64,000 nt of DNA from an uncultured Eubacterium sp. (GTDB lineage Bacteria; Bacillota; Clostridia; Peptostreptococcales; Anaerovoracaceae), in NCBI GenBank assembly GCA_946555345.1, contig CAMNSS010000002.1:1-64000 (forward strand), in the 5' to 3' direction. Position 1 is the stretch's first letter; each line of letters starts with the position of its first letter. This document shows, in pieces, positions 27,422 to 36,714 of this stretch. A program made the position numbers and the translations under genes. The notes below the pieces were generated by a model, which saw only the letters and a list, made by a program, of their open reading frames with translations, searched no databases and was not told the DNA's origin.

Positions 27422-28273
27422 CTATTTTCCCATCGCCTTCGCGATTTCATCCGCCGCCTCATCGAGCGTCAAACAGCTTCCCTCTATAGGAAGCCCCGCC
27501 GCCGAAAGCTGTGAGACGATTTCCATCGAATCGGGAAGCGCCAGCCCCATCGCCTTGAGCTTCCCTTCCTGTGAAAACACCTCGGCAGGCGTTCCATTCA
27601 GCGCAACCTTTCCATGATCCATCACCAGCACCTGGTCGGACATACGGGCGATATCATTCATATTATGGGATACCAAAAATACGATATTTCCCTCCCTGTC
27701 ATGGATCGCCTGCACCATCTGGAGAATATCCGCATGCGCCTTGGGATTCAATCCCGCAGTCGGCTCATCCAAAATCAAAACCTCCGGCTTCATGGCAATC
27801 ACGCCCGCTATCGCCACACGGCGTTTCTGCCCGCCGGACAAATCAAACGGGGAAATATTTTTAACCGCATGGTAATCAAGCCCCACGAGTTCGATCGCTT
27901 CCTGTACCCGCACATCGATTTCCTCCTCGGAAAGCCCTAGGTTCGCAGGCCCAAAGGCCACGTCCTTTGCAACAGTCTCTTCAAAAAGCTGATATTCGGG
28001 ATACTGAAACACGAGGCCGATCTTGCGCCTGATATCCCGCATCACCACGCCATCGGCAGTAATATCCGTGCCACTGACGATAATCTGCCCGCTCTTAGGC
28101 TTTAACAGCCCGTTCAAATGCTGTACCAGCGTCGATTTGCCAGAACCGGTATGGCCGATGATCCCGACGAGCTGGCCATCTTCCGCCTTGAAACTGACGT
28201 CTGCAAGCGCAATCGATTCATGCGGAAGCCCTTCGCTGTATATATGCGTTAACCCTTTTACTTCTATCGACAT
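27422..28273 (-). CDS. ecfA2: Energy-coupling factor ATPase EcfA2
   Basis: This 283-residue cytosolic ABC ATPase pairs with EcfA1 to drive ECF vitamin import. It shows Walker [10 protein letters not shown], the Q-loop [14 protein letters not shown] typical of EcfA2, the signature [13 protein letters not shown] and Walker [14 protein letters not shown]. It overlaps the end of ecfA1 by 10 bp, which points to translational coupling. Confidence 0.95.
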   Translation of the reverse strand: MSIEVKGLTHIYSEGLPHESIALADVSFKAEDGQLVGIIGHTGSGKSTLVQHLNGLLKPKSGQIIVSGTDITADGVVMRDIRRKIGLVFQYPEYQLFEETVAKDVAFGPANLGLSEEEIDVRVQEAIELVGLDYHAVKNISPFDLSGGQKRRVAIAGVIAMKPEVLILDEPTAGLNPKAHADILQMVQAIHDREGNIVFLVSHNMNDIARMSDQVLVMDHGKVALNGTPAEVFSQEGKLKAMGLALPDSMEIVSQLSAAGLPIEGSCLTLDEAADEIAKAMGK

Positions 28274-29097
28274 AAGTGTTTCACCATCTCATCTATCGTC
28301 AGGAGGCCTTCCGGGATTTCCATTCCCCGCTCCCGCAATTTCATTCCCAGCTCCACCGCTGGCGGCACGCCGAGGTTCAACTCTTTCAGCTCCTGCGCCC
28401 GCAGGAAAATTTCACGTGGCGCGCCTTTCATCTTCACTACACCGTCATGCATGACGACGATCTGATCCGCCTGCGCCGCTTCTTCCATGAAATGCGTAAT
28501 CAGAAGCACGGTGATGCCCTTCGCATTGAGCTTTTTGATCACGGAAAGGACTTCGCCCCGCCCCTTCGGGTCTAACATGGCCGTCGGCTCGTCAAAGACG
28601 ATGCATTCCGGTTCCATCGCCACAGCCCCTGCGATCGCGATCCGCTGCTTCTGCCCGCCCGACAAAAGATGGGGCGCTTTTTTCCTGTAATCGTACATTT
28701 CCACGCCTGTCAGCGCACTGTCCACCCGCTTTCTGATTTCAGCGGGATCAATCCCCAGGTTTTCTGGCCCGAACGCCACATCATCTTCCACGATGGACGA
28801 TACAATTTGGTTATCCGGATTTTGGAACACCATCGCAACACGCTGCCGCACCTCCCAGATATTCTCCGGCAGGGAAGTATCCAAACCATCCACGAAAACC
28901 TTGCCGGATGTCGGGACAAGAAGACAATTTATGTTCTTCGCCAGCGTCGATTTGCCAGAACCGTTCTGTCCAATGACCGCTGTAAAGCTACCCTTAGGCA
29001 CACGAAAACTAACGTCATCGATCGCCCGCAGCGGCTGCCCGCCCTCACTCTTTACGTATTCAAATACCAGATTTTCAATCCTGATAAAATCTGCCAT
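28264..29097 (-). CDS. ecfA1: Energy-coupling factor ATPase EcfA1
   Basis: This 277-residue ABC ATPase carries Walker [11 protein letters not shown]-loop [20 protein letters not shown] (the EcfA1 form), signature [13 protein letters not shown] and Walker [14 protein letters not shown]. Its ATG follows the aroD TAG with no gap, and its ribosome site (AGAGGA) lies inside aroD. In most Firmicutes ecfA1A2T sits right after rplQ; here it is some 11 kb from the other end of the ribosomal operon. Confidence 0.95.
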   Translation of the reverse strand: MADFIRIENLVFEYVKSEGGQPLRAIDDVSFRVPKGSFTAVIGQNGSGKSTLAKNINCLLVPTSGKVFVDGLDTSLPENIWEVRQRVAMVFQNPDNQIVSSIVEDDVAFGPENLGIDPAEIRKRVDSALTGVEMYDYRKKAPHLLSGGQKQRIAIAGAVAMEPECIVFDEPTAMLDPKGRGEVLSVIKKLNAKGITVLLITHFMEEAAQADQIVVMHDGVVKMKGAPREIFLRAQELKELNLGVPPAVELGMKLRERGMEIPEGLLTIDEMVKHLCR

Positions 29098-29907
29098 CTA
29101 CGATTCCTCTCCGTAATAATCATCCAGCCATTTCTTCATGGTATATACATCTACCTGGCCAGGCGCCGACGCTTCTGTCCCCGCCGCAAACGTAATGCAA
29201 GAGCCATACCTTCCACCGGCGACCCTGCTGCTCTTCCCAGCGTCTCCCATTGCCAGCATGATCAACGGTCCGATATTATTCTTACTCAAAAATGCCGTGG
29301 CTTTGAGGAGCATTTTCGCATCCTCGCTGTCATACGCCATGGCCGCTACTTTACACACATCGCCGCCCAAGCGGTACATAGTCTTTACGATATCCACAAT
29401 TTCGGCAGGGTCCGGCATACAGTCAAAATCATGATGGGATAAAATGACCTTCGCATGATGACGGTGCATTGCATCGATCTGCCCGCGGGTCCAGTCCCCG
29501 TCAAGTTCTTTTCGCCTGCCGTAAAGTTCGATATCGACGAAATCAGCCAGTCCTGACTGTGCGATCAGCCCATATATGCTCGCAAGCTGCTCCTTCGTAA
29601 GCTGAACCTGCCCGCCTTGCCGCCTTGATCTTATCGTGAAAATAATCGGTTTCCCAGCGGCGATGTAATTGAGGTCGTCGAGGATCTTCACCATATCCAG
29701 ATACGTATTCTTGTCCGCTAAATGCTCGTCCAAATTTCCGATCTGGGAAAGGTAATAATCCGCACGCCACTCGATCAGATCGCACGGAAGCGCTTGAATC
29801 CTTTCGCATTCCGCTACGATTTCCGCTGGCATCTGCGCTACGATCGGCACGGCCACCTTCGGCCTTCCCGGCTGCAAAACGAGATCCCTGATTTTCAATG
29901 TGTTCAT
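29098..29907 (-). CDS. aroD: 3-dehydroquinate dehydratase, type I
   Basis: This 269-residue class I enzyme of the shikimate pathway converts 3-dehydroquinate to 3-dehydroshikimate through a Schiff base. The catalytic histidine is in VILSHHDFD and the Schiff-base lysine in GGDVCKVAAMA. The substrate arginine lies in GKSSRVAGGRYGSCITF. It abuts ecfA1 head to tail, an uncommon pairing; a shared transcript with vitamin transport genes is likely. Confidence 0.94.
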   Translation of the reverse strand: MNTLKIRDLVLQPGRPKVAVPIVAQMPAEIVAECERIQALPCDLIEWRADYYLSQIGNLDEHLADKNTYLDMVKILDDLNYIAAGKPIIFTIRSRRQGGQVQLTKEQLASIYGLIAQSGLADFVDIELYGRRKELDGDWTRGQIDAMHRHHAKVILSHHDFDCMPDPAEIVDIVKTMYRLGGDVCKVAAMAYDSEDAKMLLKATAFLSKNNIGPLIMLAMGDAGKSSRVAGGRYGSCITFAAGTEASAPGQVDVYTMKKWLDDYYGEES

Positions 29908-30015
29908 GTCAGCACCCCTTCGTGTTCCGCCTTCTTCTCCGCTGATTCATTTTATCACGGGTATTCCCATGGAACAAGTGCTTTTTCCGTTTTCAGGGTT
30001 TCGCCATATGCAAAA

Positions 30016-30579
30016 TCACGCCTGCTTTTTCTCCGGCATCCTGCAAGCAAAAAACGTCTTCGCTGGCGTCTTGCAAAGCGCTTCGGCTAGCACGACGGCA
30101 ATCACCATGCCCGCCGCAAACTGCCCGATATTCCACGGAATCCCCATGACCGGTGCGATCCAGTTTCCATACATAATGCCTTCCGCCAGGTAATACCCGA
30201 TGACCATGACGATTCCGGCTGCAATCATCCCTGCGATTTCACCTGCGAGGTACTTTGCCCTGGTGATGTTTTCGTTTTTTGAAAGAGCGGCAATCGCAAG
30301 CCCCAAGATCAGCGCCATAATGCCTTTTAGGGCAAAGGACCACGGCGCCCACATGGCAAACCCGCCGACCAGATCCCCAAGCATACCGCCAAGCGCAGAA
30401 GCGAGCGCGCCGTATTTCCACCCTAAAAGCAGTACCGAAAGGAAAACCATCGCATCGCCCAGATGCACGTAACCTTGCGTAAACGGAATCGGTATCCTGA
30501 TAAACAGAATGGATATCATAATGAGACACATCATCAAAGCTGTCAGTACGATTTTGTAAGTGTTTGTCCTGGTCTGCAT
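30016..30579 (-). CDS. ECF transporter substrate-binding (S) component, possibly for vitamin B6
   Basis: This 187-residue membrane protein has about six segments and looks like the riboflavin-type S-component family (HLGDAMVFLSVLLLGWKYGA, then GGMLGDLVGGFAMWAPWSFA). S components bind a vitamin and dock on EcfAAT. The family alone does not give the substrate. A divergent MocR gene 114 bp away suggests a pyridoxal-phosphate-sensing regulator and hence vitamin B6 (PdxU-like), an inference only. The start at 30579 fits AAGAGGTTTTATT. Confidence 0.8.
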   Translation of the reverse strand: MQTRTNTYKIVLTALMMCLIMISILFIRIPIPFTQGYVHLGDAMVFLSVLLLGWKYGALASALGGMLGDLVGGFAMWAPWSFALKGIMALILGLAIAALSKNENITRAKYLAGEIAGMIAAGIVMVIGYYLAEGIMYGNWIAPVMGIPWNIGQFAAGMVIAVVLAEALCKTPAKTFFACRMPEKKQA

Positions 30580-30611
30580 AATAAAACCTCTTTTCTTTTC
30601 CAAATGTTCGT

Positions 30612-30640
30612 TGTATACTATGATACACAATAAGTGTATG
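30612..30640. promoter_or_regulatory. Candidate MocR operator between the divergent S-component and regulator genes
   Basis: TGTATAC (30612-30618), GATACAC (30622-30628) and GTGTAT (30634-30639) form overlapping inverted pairs, the best being ATACAC-AATAA-GTGTAT. They lie in the 114-bp divergent region, as MocR operators usually do. A TATAAT at 30669-30674 could be the minus-10 of the regulator gene, with a weak minus-35. Confidence 0.5.
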
Positions 30641-30693
30641 CAGATAAATATACAGATAAAATTATTTTTATAATAACAGTTAGGAGTTCTGCC

Positions 30694-32370
30694 ATGAGAG
30701 CAATTCTTCCAATATTAGACGAAAACGGAAACCGTCCATACTATTTACAGCTCTACGATTATATCCGGGATGCGATTCTAGCAGGTGATATCATGGAAGG
30801 GGAAAAACTGCCATCCCTGCGCTCCCTTGCCAAATCAACGGGATTATCCATCACCACCATCAAGCAGGCATACGACCAGCTCCTGGTGGAAGGTTATGTA
30901 TACAGCAAAGCCCAGTCCGGGTACTATGCAGCCGAGGTCTTTTCCCATTCCCGAAAAACTGTATCCCCTGAAAAATCGATTTTCTCTCTACAAATGTTTT
31001 CCATGGAAAAGGAACTTTCGGCTGGGTGCGGGATGCTGAAATACGACCCAGCCTGTTTTGACTTCAACAAATGGAAAAAATGCATGAACAAGATCCTTAC
31101 CGAATACCCGTCCGCCCTCTTTTTTGAAAGCGACCCGCAAGGGGAAGCCGTGCTAAGGGCGCAGATCGCCAAATACCTGTATTTATCACGAGGTGTTTCC
31201 TGCCAGCCTTCGCAGATCATCATCGGCGCAGGAACACAGCAGATCACCAACCAGCTCGCTACCATCCTCCGGCGGCTTGGCATCGAGCATGTGGCGCTGG
31301 AAACGCCCGGTTACATTCCCGTAAAGAATATTTTCCGGGACAGAGGATTCGCCATCACCCCCGTCGGGCTTGACAAAGAAGGCCTGATGATCGAAAAACT
31401 GCCCGCCAACATCAGGACTGCCGCCTATGTCAGTCCGTCAAACCACGTATTGACCGGGGAAGTCATGCCCGTAGGCAAACGGTATGAGCTGCTCAACTGG
31501 GCGTCCCGCAACGACAGCTACATCATCGAAGACGACTATGACAGCGAGCTGCGCTATTTCGGAAGGCCAGTGCCTGCACTCAAAAGCCTGGAAAGCAATG
31601 ACAGGGTTATCTACCTGGGTTCTTTTTCCAGCACCCTTTTTACAGCAGTGAAAATCAGTTACATGGTTCTTCCGATTGAAATGGCAGAGCTGTTTTCTTC
31701 CATGGCGCAGGATTATACGCAGACTTGTTCCAAGCTGGAACAACTGACCCTTGCCATGTTCATGGAAACGGGAAACTACCAGACGCATATCAAGAAGCTA
31801 CGGAAGCTCTATGCGCAGAAGCTGGCGGCAGTTACTGATATTTTTGCTGCAAAGGCGGCAGGCTTCATCCGCATGCGCAACACGGCGTCGGGCATCAGCG
31901 TCATCTTGCAAATCATCGAAACCGGACACGGCAGCATAGCGGCGCTTGCGGAAAACAAACACGACGACGCAGCAACTTCCGCCAGGGATGCAGGCGGCGC
32001 AATGGCAAGCCCTACAAGCGCCGAAGACAGCGGCGGCGATGCCTGTGCCGCTGGCAACACCGCAAGCCGAATAAAGCCCGCACGCACGGCCGCAAGTCCC
32101 GAAAGCCAAGCAAGCCCCGCCCGTGCCGCCGACGCTCCCATGCAGGCAAAACCCGGCGGCAATCCAGCACAAGCGCCGCACGCCCCGGATCTTGTCCGCA
32201 AATTAAAACAGGAGGCCGACGCTGCCGGCCTCCCCGTTACCATACTGGATGAAGATCTCCTCATGTTTTATTACAATCACATCCCGCTATCGGAAATCTC
32301 ACCGCTATTATCATCGCTCATCGATTCCTGGGCAGCAATCGCAGCATCCTCCGCCTTACGCACCTCATAA
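30694..32370 (+). CDS. MocR-type (GntR + aminotransferase-like) transcriptional regulator lacking the PLP lysine
   Basis: A 558-residue regulator: winged helix at 1-80 (KLPSLRSLAKSTGLSITTIK), then a fold-type I aminotransferase-like domain (SPSNHVLTGEVMP, IIEDDYDSELRYFG). Where most MocR proteins have the cofactor lysine in GTFSK, this one reads GSFSS (Ser313, AGC at 31630). PLP could still bind non-covalently, or another ligand is sensed. Residues ~419-498 are an Ala/Ser/Pro/Gly-rich insertion that splits the C-terminal subdomain. The ATG follows TAGGAGTTCTGCC. The 3' end overlaps yfhO by 94 bp, tail to tail. Confidence 0.88.
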   Translation: MRAILPILDENGNRPYYLQLYDYIRDAILAGDIMEGEKLPSLRSLAKSTGLSITTIKQAYDQLLVEGYVYSKAQSGYYAAEVFSHSRKTVSPEKSIFSLQMFSMEKELSAGCGMLKYDPACFDFNKWKKCMNKILTEYPSALFFESDPQGEAVLRAQIAKYLYLSRGVSCQPSQIIIGAGTQQITNQLATILRRLGIEHVALETPGYIPVKNIFRDRGFAITPVGLDKEGLMIEKLPANIRTAAYVSPSNHVLTGEVMPVGKRYELLNWASRNDSYIIEDDYDSELRYFGRPVPALKSLESNDRVIYLGSFSSTLFTAVKISYMVLPIEMAELFSSMAQDYTQTCSKLEQLTLAMFMETGNYQTHIKKLRKLYAQKLAAVTDIFAAKAAGFIRMRNTASGISVILQIIETGHGSIAALAENKHDDAATSARDAGGAMASPTSAEDSGGDACAAGNTASRIKPARTAASPESQASPARAADAPMQAKPGGNPAQAPHAPDLVRKLKQEADAAGLPVTILDEDLLMFYYNHIPLSEISPLLSSLIDSWAAIAASSALRTS

Positions 32371-35354
32371 AGAAGCTTGCGGCGGTGTCTTTCGATCAAC
32401 TGGAATATAGCCAAAAGCACGATAGCGATCCCGCTTACCGCTGCCCCGGCCGCAATGCCAGGCGGCCTGAAATCCAGACGGATATGATGCTCGCCTGCTT
32501 TGAGCGGCACGGAAATCAGCACGCCGCCCGTAAGCTCATGGATCTTCTGCTCCGTGCCATCCACCGTAAGGCGCCAGCCTTCTTCATACGGCACTGACGT
32601 TACCAGGACCCCATCCTGCTCTGCCTCTACCATGCCTTCCAGGAAAGTATCGCCGCTCTTTGTCACCCGCATCAGGTTCTGCGAGAGAATGCCATACGCA
32701 CCGTCCCACGCCTCCTGCTCCAGATAGCACACATAGCCAGTTATCGTGCTGTCCTTGCCCTTTTCATAATCGATCGTGACCGTAAAGGATCTTCCTTCCT
32801 CTATGCTGCCGATATTTACGACAGAGCCGCAATCATTCCTAATCTCGATATCGTCGATCTTGTTGCCATTGCTGACATTGATGCGCTTTGCACTTGCCGT
32901 CTCAAAGAACACATAGTATTTCTGCGTTTTATCAGAGGTATATGTCAGTGTCACGCGCGCAGATTTATTGGAATCGCTGGACTTGACCGAAAACGTCCCG
33001 TCCGCTGTCATTTCCACCTTCGCATTTTTCGCGCTTATAGCCGGGGCTGCAACGCTATAAAACACCTTGCGGTACGTATTGGAGGTCGCCGCCCGCACAT
33101 AATCGTTCAGCACGTCAAACGGATTAACGCTTTCCGTATCCCACGTCCTGATCTCATTTCCCGCCATATACCCGATCGAAAGCGGGTATTTGCTTTCATA
33201 AAGCCTGGAATGCCCCGATTTTTCTACCTGCGTAAAATCAGGGTCTTTCACCTCCAAATTTTTGGCGATGATGTATTTCACATTGAGCATCGCATTCGTG
33301 ACCGGGCTGGTCTGGTTATAGTTAAAGCGGTTTCTGCCCGGAGAACCGTCCAGCCCTACTTTTTCCATCAGCCGCGTCATGTTGGCATTGATGGATGAGG
33401 AAAACTGCGACATCCCTTTATAATGGTACATGGCCGGATCGTTTAATGTATACAGCTCGTCCATTTCCGTCCGTGCAAATTCTTCGTTCGTTTCCTCTGC
33501 CAGCTTGCGGATATCCCGATTGTTTTCAAAATACGAAGTCCTGTACGTATTGCCGATCCTTTCAAATGATTCGCACGTATTCGCGCCCATTTCTGCCGCG
33601 ACCAGGACGACGACCAGAAGCAGGAAAGAACTTTTCATGATAATGCCTTTCCTATAAAGGATCAGAACGATACCATACAGAGCCAGCCACGCCACGCCGC
33701 CATAAAAGAACAGGTTCATGTCATCGACCTGCTCGTCCATCAGCTTCTGCGCCAGGAGATAATAGCCAATTCCCGCCGCTAGCACAGCCCACAGGTGCTT
33801 CACCCGGACGGTATCCATCCGCAGGAAAACCCGGTATGCCATCCCAATCAAAAGAAAACATATGGCGAAGGTATAGCGGTACGGCAGTTGGTTTGGGAAG
33901 TGAAACCCGTGCCAGATAAAGTCCAGCTTATTGATGTTAAGGCTGAGCAGCAAAAATGCCAGAAATCCCAGATTGAGCAGCTTTTCCCGCAGGGCGATGC
34001 TCTTATTGCATACATAAAGCACGGCCAGTATGACGGCCAGCATCCCGCAGTAAAGATTCGGCAAGCCCTCCCTGTAGGTCAGCTCCGCATATGGCAAAAG
34101 CTGGTTGAGAATATCCAGCACATCATTATAAAAGCTCCAGTCCGCTGGCATATCCGAGGAAAAATAGTAGGCATTGCGCATACTGATATAAGTTGGGAGC
34201 AACATCACCGCCCCCATCGCTACACCCAAAAACGAATACCCCGCCGCCTTTGCCGCCGTAACGAAGAAGACCCGCGCGCCGCCGTTTTTCACCTTCAAAA
34301 AATACAACACAGGGTAGTAGCAGAGGATGAAGATGCACACCATGATCGCCATGTAATAATTCGTAAACACCGTAAGCCCCAGCGCCACCGTGTACATGAC
34401 CGCCCTGCCGTCGCCGATGATACGGTTAAGCCCTAATATGCAAAGGGGCAGGAGCACGACAGCGTCGAGCCACATGATGCACCAGTAGTATGCCATGACG
34501 TAAGAACAGAGCGCATAGAGCGTTGCAAAAGCCACGATTCCCGCATCGCTGGCTTTTTTCTGTCCGCTGGCATTTTTCCGGCTGGCGCCACCAGCTTTTC
34601 GCTGGATGCCGCCGGCGCTTATTTTCCCTTGATTGAGGGCATTCCCTTGACCGTTAACGTTTCCTTGGTTTCCAATATTTACCTGACCGTTAAAATCCTC
34701 TCGGGCATCGCTTTTTTCCCGATTGCCAGCAGCTTCCTGGCCGCCAGGTTCTTCTCGCTTGCAGATTACCCCTTGGCCGCCATCATTCCCCACGCCGTCA
34801 AATCCTTCATAAGCATTGCAGTTTCCCCGATTTCCATCATCTTCCTGGCCTGCGTTTCCTTGATTACTGATTTCCCCTTGGCTGTTGGCAATTCCTTGGT
34901 TGTTGGCATCCTCTTGGGCACTGCCCTTTCGCTGGCTGTTGGCGTCCTCTTGGCCGCCGCCCCTTCGCTGGCTGCGCAGGAAGACGGCCATCGTGCTTGC
35001 CGCCAGCCCTATTTTAATTAGCAGGATGACGGTAACGCCCTCCATAATATATCGTTGCGGGAAGATTGCCAAAAGCAGGTTGAGCGGGCTTGCGCCATAG
35101 TAAGCAAGCAGTGTCCAGAAATTGCTGCCGCCCGCGCCATGCCAGGTATAAAAAAGGCTGCCGCCCTCTTGCAGCTTGTATTGCAGCTCGCTGAGAAACG
35201 GTACATACTGATGGTACATATCGATGACCGCAATTTGTTTTTCACCGAAAGGATACACGCCCGTTACCGCAAGCGCCAAAGCCACGATCGTTACCGCTAA
35301 GAAAAATGAGACCACGACGGATCTGCTATTTGTCAGAAACCCTTTGATTTTCAT
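32277..35354 (-). CDS. yfhO: YfhO-family membrane glycosyltransferase with a Gly/Asn/Gln repeat insertion
   Basis: This 1025-residue multi-pass protein of the YfhO family (GT-C-like fold) begins with a membrane segment, then QIAVIDMYHQYVPFLSELQY and FYTWHGAGGSNFW, the conserved acceptor-site region. In Bacillus subtilis YfhO works with CsbB to add GlcNAc to lipoteichoic acid; the CsbB/GtrB-like gene is immediately upstream here. Residues ~129-271 are an insertion of loose QGN/NQG/GQED repeats in the loop after the second or third membrane segment. It overlaps the glycosyltransferase stop by 29 bp and mocR by 94 bp. Confidence 0.9.
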   Translation of the reverse strand: MKIKGFLTNSRSVVVSFFLAVTIVALALAVTGVYPFGEKQIAVIDMYHQYVPFLSELQYKLQEGGSLFYTWHGAGGSNFWTLLAYYGASPLNLLLAIFPQRYIMEGVTVILLIKIGLAASTMAVFLRSQRRGGGQEDANSQRKGSAQEDANNQGIANSQGEISNQGNAGQEDDGNRGNCNAYEGFDGVGNDGGQGVICKREEPGGQEAAGNREKSDAREDFNGQVNIGNQGNVNGQGNALNQGKISAGGIQRKAGGASRKNASGQKKASDAGIVAFATLYALCSYVMAYYWCIMWLDAVVLLPLCILGLNRIIGDGRAVMYTVALGLTVFTNYYMAIMVCIFILCYYPVLYFLKVKNGGARVFFVTAAKAAGYSFLGVAMGAVMLLPTYISMRNAYYFSSDMPADWSFYNDVLDILNQLLPYAELTYREGLPNLYCGMLAVILAVLYVCNKSIALREKLLNLGFLAFLLLSLNINKLDFIWHGFHFPNQLPYRYTFAICFLLIGMAYRVFLRMDTVRVKHLWAVLAAGIGYYLLAQKLMDEQVDDMNLFFYGGVAWLALYGIVLILYRKGIIMKSSFLLLVVVLVAAEMGANTCESFERIGNTYRTSYFENNRDIRKLAEETNEEFARTEMDELYTLNDPAMYHYKGMSQFSSSINANMTRLMEKVGLDGSPGRNRFNYNQTSPVTNAMLNVKYIIAKNLEVKDPDFTQVEKSGHSRLYESKYPLSIGYMAGNEIRTWDTESVNPFDVLNDYVRAATSNTYRKVFYSVAAPAISAKNAKVEMTADGTFSVKSSDSNKSARVTLTYTSDKTQKYYVFFETASAKRINVSNGNKIDDIEIRNDCGSVVNIGSIEEGRSFTVTIDYEKGKDSTITGYVCYLEQEAWDGAYGILSQNLMRVTKSGDTFLEGMVEAEQDGVLVTSVPYEEGWRLTVDGTEQKIHELTGGVLISVPLKAGEHHIRLDFRPPGIAAGAAVSGIAIVLLAIFQLIERHRRKLLYEVRKAEDAAIAAQESMSDDNSGEISDSGM

Positions 35355-36408
35355 CTATGTTGCTTTCCTTTTCTATATAAATTGGCCTGTGTTTGGTTTC
35401 CATGTACATTCTGCCGATGTATTCGCCCATGATGCTCAAAACTGCTGTGATCAGTCCGCCAAAGAACAAAATCAGGCAGATGATCGACGCATAGCCGGGA
35501 ACGTCCTTGCCCAAAATCAACGTTTTGAGGATTTCGGCAATCAGGTATACGGCAGCGCCTACCGTGGTAATGCCGCCAAAGACGCCGATGGCTTTCAACG
35601 GGGAAGCGGCAAAATCAATAAAACCTGCGATAGCATACCGCAGAAGCCCCCAGACGGACCACTTGCTTTCTCCGCAAATGCGCCTGACGTTTTCAAATTC
35701 GATCCACCGGGTGTCGAATCCCACCCAGGCAAAAATGCCTTTGGAAAAACGCTGGCTTTCAGGCATACTGACGATGGCCTTCACCATCTTCTTGTTCATC
35801 AGGCGGAAGTCTACCGCCCCGTCGAGGATCTCGATATCGCTGTAACGGTTCATGATTTTGTAAAAAGCTCTTGCAAAGGCGCTCCGTATCCGCGGTTCGC
35901 CTTTGCGGCTCACCCGCCTTGCCGCACAGCTATCGCACCCCGTTTCTTCCATCGTGCGGATCATTTCACAAATGAGCTGCGGCGGATGCTGCAAATCCGC
36001 ATCCATGATAATGGCATAATCCGCCCCGCCCCGTTCCGCCGCCTTAAGCCCCGCATACATGGCTGCTTCTTTTCCGAAGTTGCGGCTAAAAGAGATGTAT
36101 TTGACCGAATCGCCATCTTTTACAAACCCAATCCCTTTATGGACCGCAGTCCCTGCATTCTCCCTGGCGCCATTCCTTTTCGTATGCTTCGCAAAGTTCT
36201 CGTTTGCGCCGCCCACCATTTCCTTAATCTTCTCCAGCGTGCTGTCCGTACTTCCATCATCCACGAAAATATAAGAAAACCGATAGCCATCTATTTCCGC
36301 TACCATGCGCTGAACCTCATCGAAAAAAAGATCGATGCTTTTTCCCTCGTTATAGCAAGGAACGATGATGTCCACCATTTTCAGTTGTCGGCGTTCCTCT
36401 TCCCTCAT
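35326..36408 (-). CDS. GtrB/CsbB-like polyprenyl-phosphate glycosyltransferase (family 2)
   Basis: This 360-residue protein has a cytosolic GT-A domain (VDIIVPCYNEGKSIDLF, VDDGSTDST, and the metal-binding IIMDADLQHPP) and two C-terminal membrane helices (LKAIGVFGGITTVGAAVYL; YASIICLILFFGGLITAVL). It probably loads a sugar onto undecaprenyl phosphate, which YfhO then uses outside the cell. A short Asn/Lys/Gly-rich stretch lies between the first motifs. The ATG at 36408 is preferred because AAAGGA is seven bases upstream; 36414 is also open. Confidence 0.9.
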   Translation of the reverse strand: MREEERRQLKMVDIIVPCYNEGKSIDLFFDEVQRMVAEIDGYRFSYIFVDDGSTDSTLEKIKEMVGGANENFAKHTKRNGARENAGTAVHKGIGFVKDGDSVKYISFSRNFGKEAAMYAGLKAAERGGADYAIIMDADLQHPPQLICEMIRTMEETGCDSCAARRVSRKGEPRIRSAFARAFYKIMNRYSDIEILDGAVDFRLMNKKMVKAIVSMPESQRFSKGIFAWVGFDTRWIEFENVRRICGESKWSVWGLLRYAIAGFIDFAASPLKAIGVFGGITTVGAAVYLIAEILKTLILGKDVPGYASIICLILFFGGLITAVLSIMGEYIGRMYMETKHRPIYIEKESNIDENQRVSDK

Positions 36409-36714
36409 TCGCATTTCCTTTGATAATTAACAGCTCGGCCACCCTCCGAAGCAACAGCCTGATAGCAGTCCGCTGTTACGGCTCATCCTATCATAGCATC
36501 TATTTCGCTGACCTGCCGCATCCGATTGCACATCCTTGCGTCGCCGTGCGCTTCAAAACACTTACGATATCTTTTGGTGATTCCCATGGCGGGCTTTCAC
36601 AACGCCCCGCCGCACGTCAAAACGATTACGGCCTTCCATGGCAAATATTCACACCGGGCTGCTACAAAACCCGATTGCCCTTTCCAAAAAACAACGCTTC
36701 TTTTCAAAAAAAGA
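36409..36714. other. 306-bp spacer between apbE and the glycosyltransferase
   Basis: No gene is supported. The sequence near 36640-36740 contains several AAAAAACAACG/CCTTTCC words and lacks a clear terminator. A promoter for the glycosyltransferase-yfhO pair is expected here but no clear hexamers were found. Confidence 0.4.

Noticed and set aside
34629-35021. 130-codon hydrophobic plus-strand frame inside yfhO
   Set aside because: It is the complement of the Gly/Asn/Gln repeat insertion; hydrophobicity follows from that composition.
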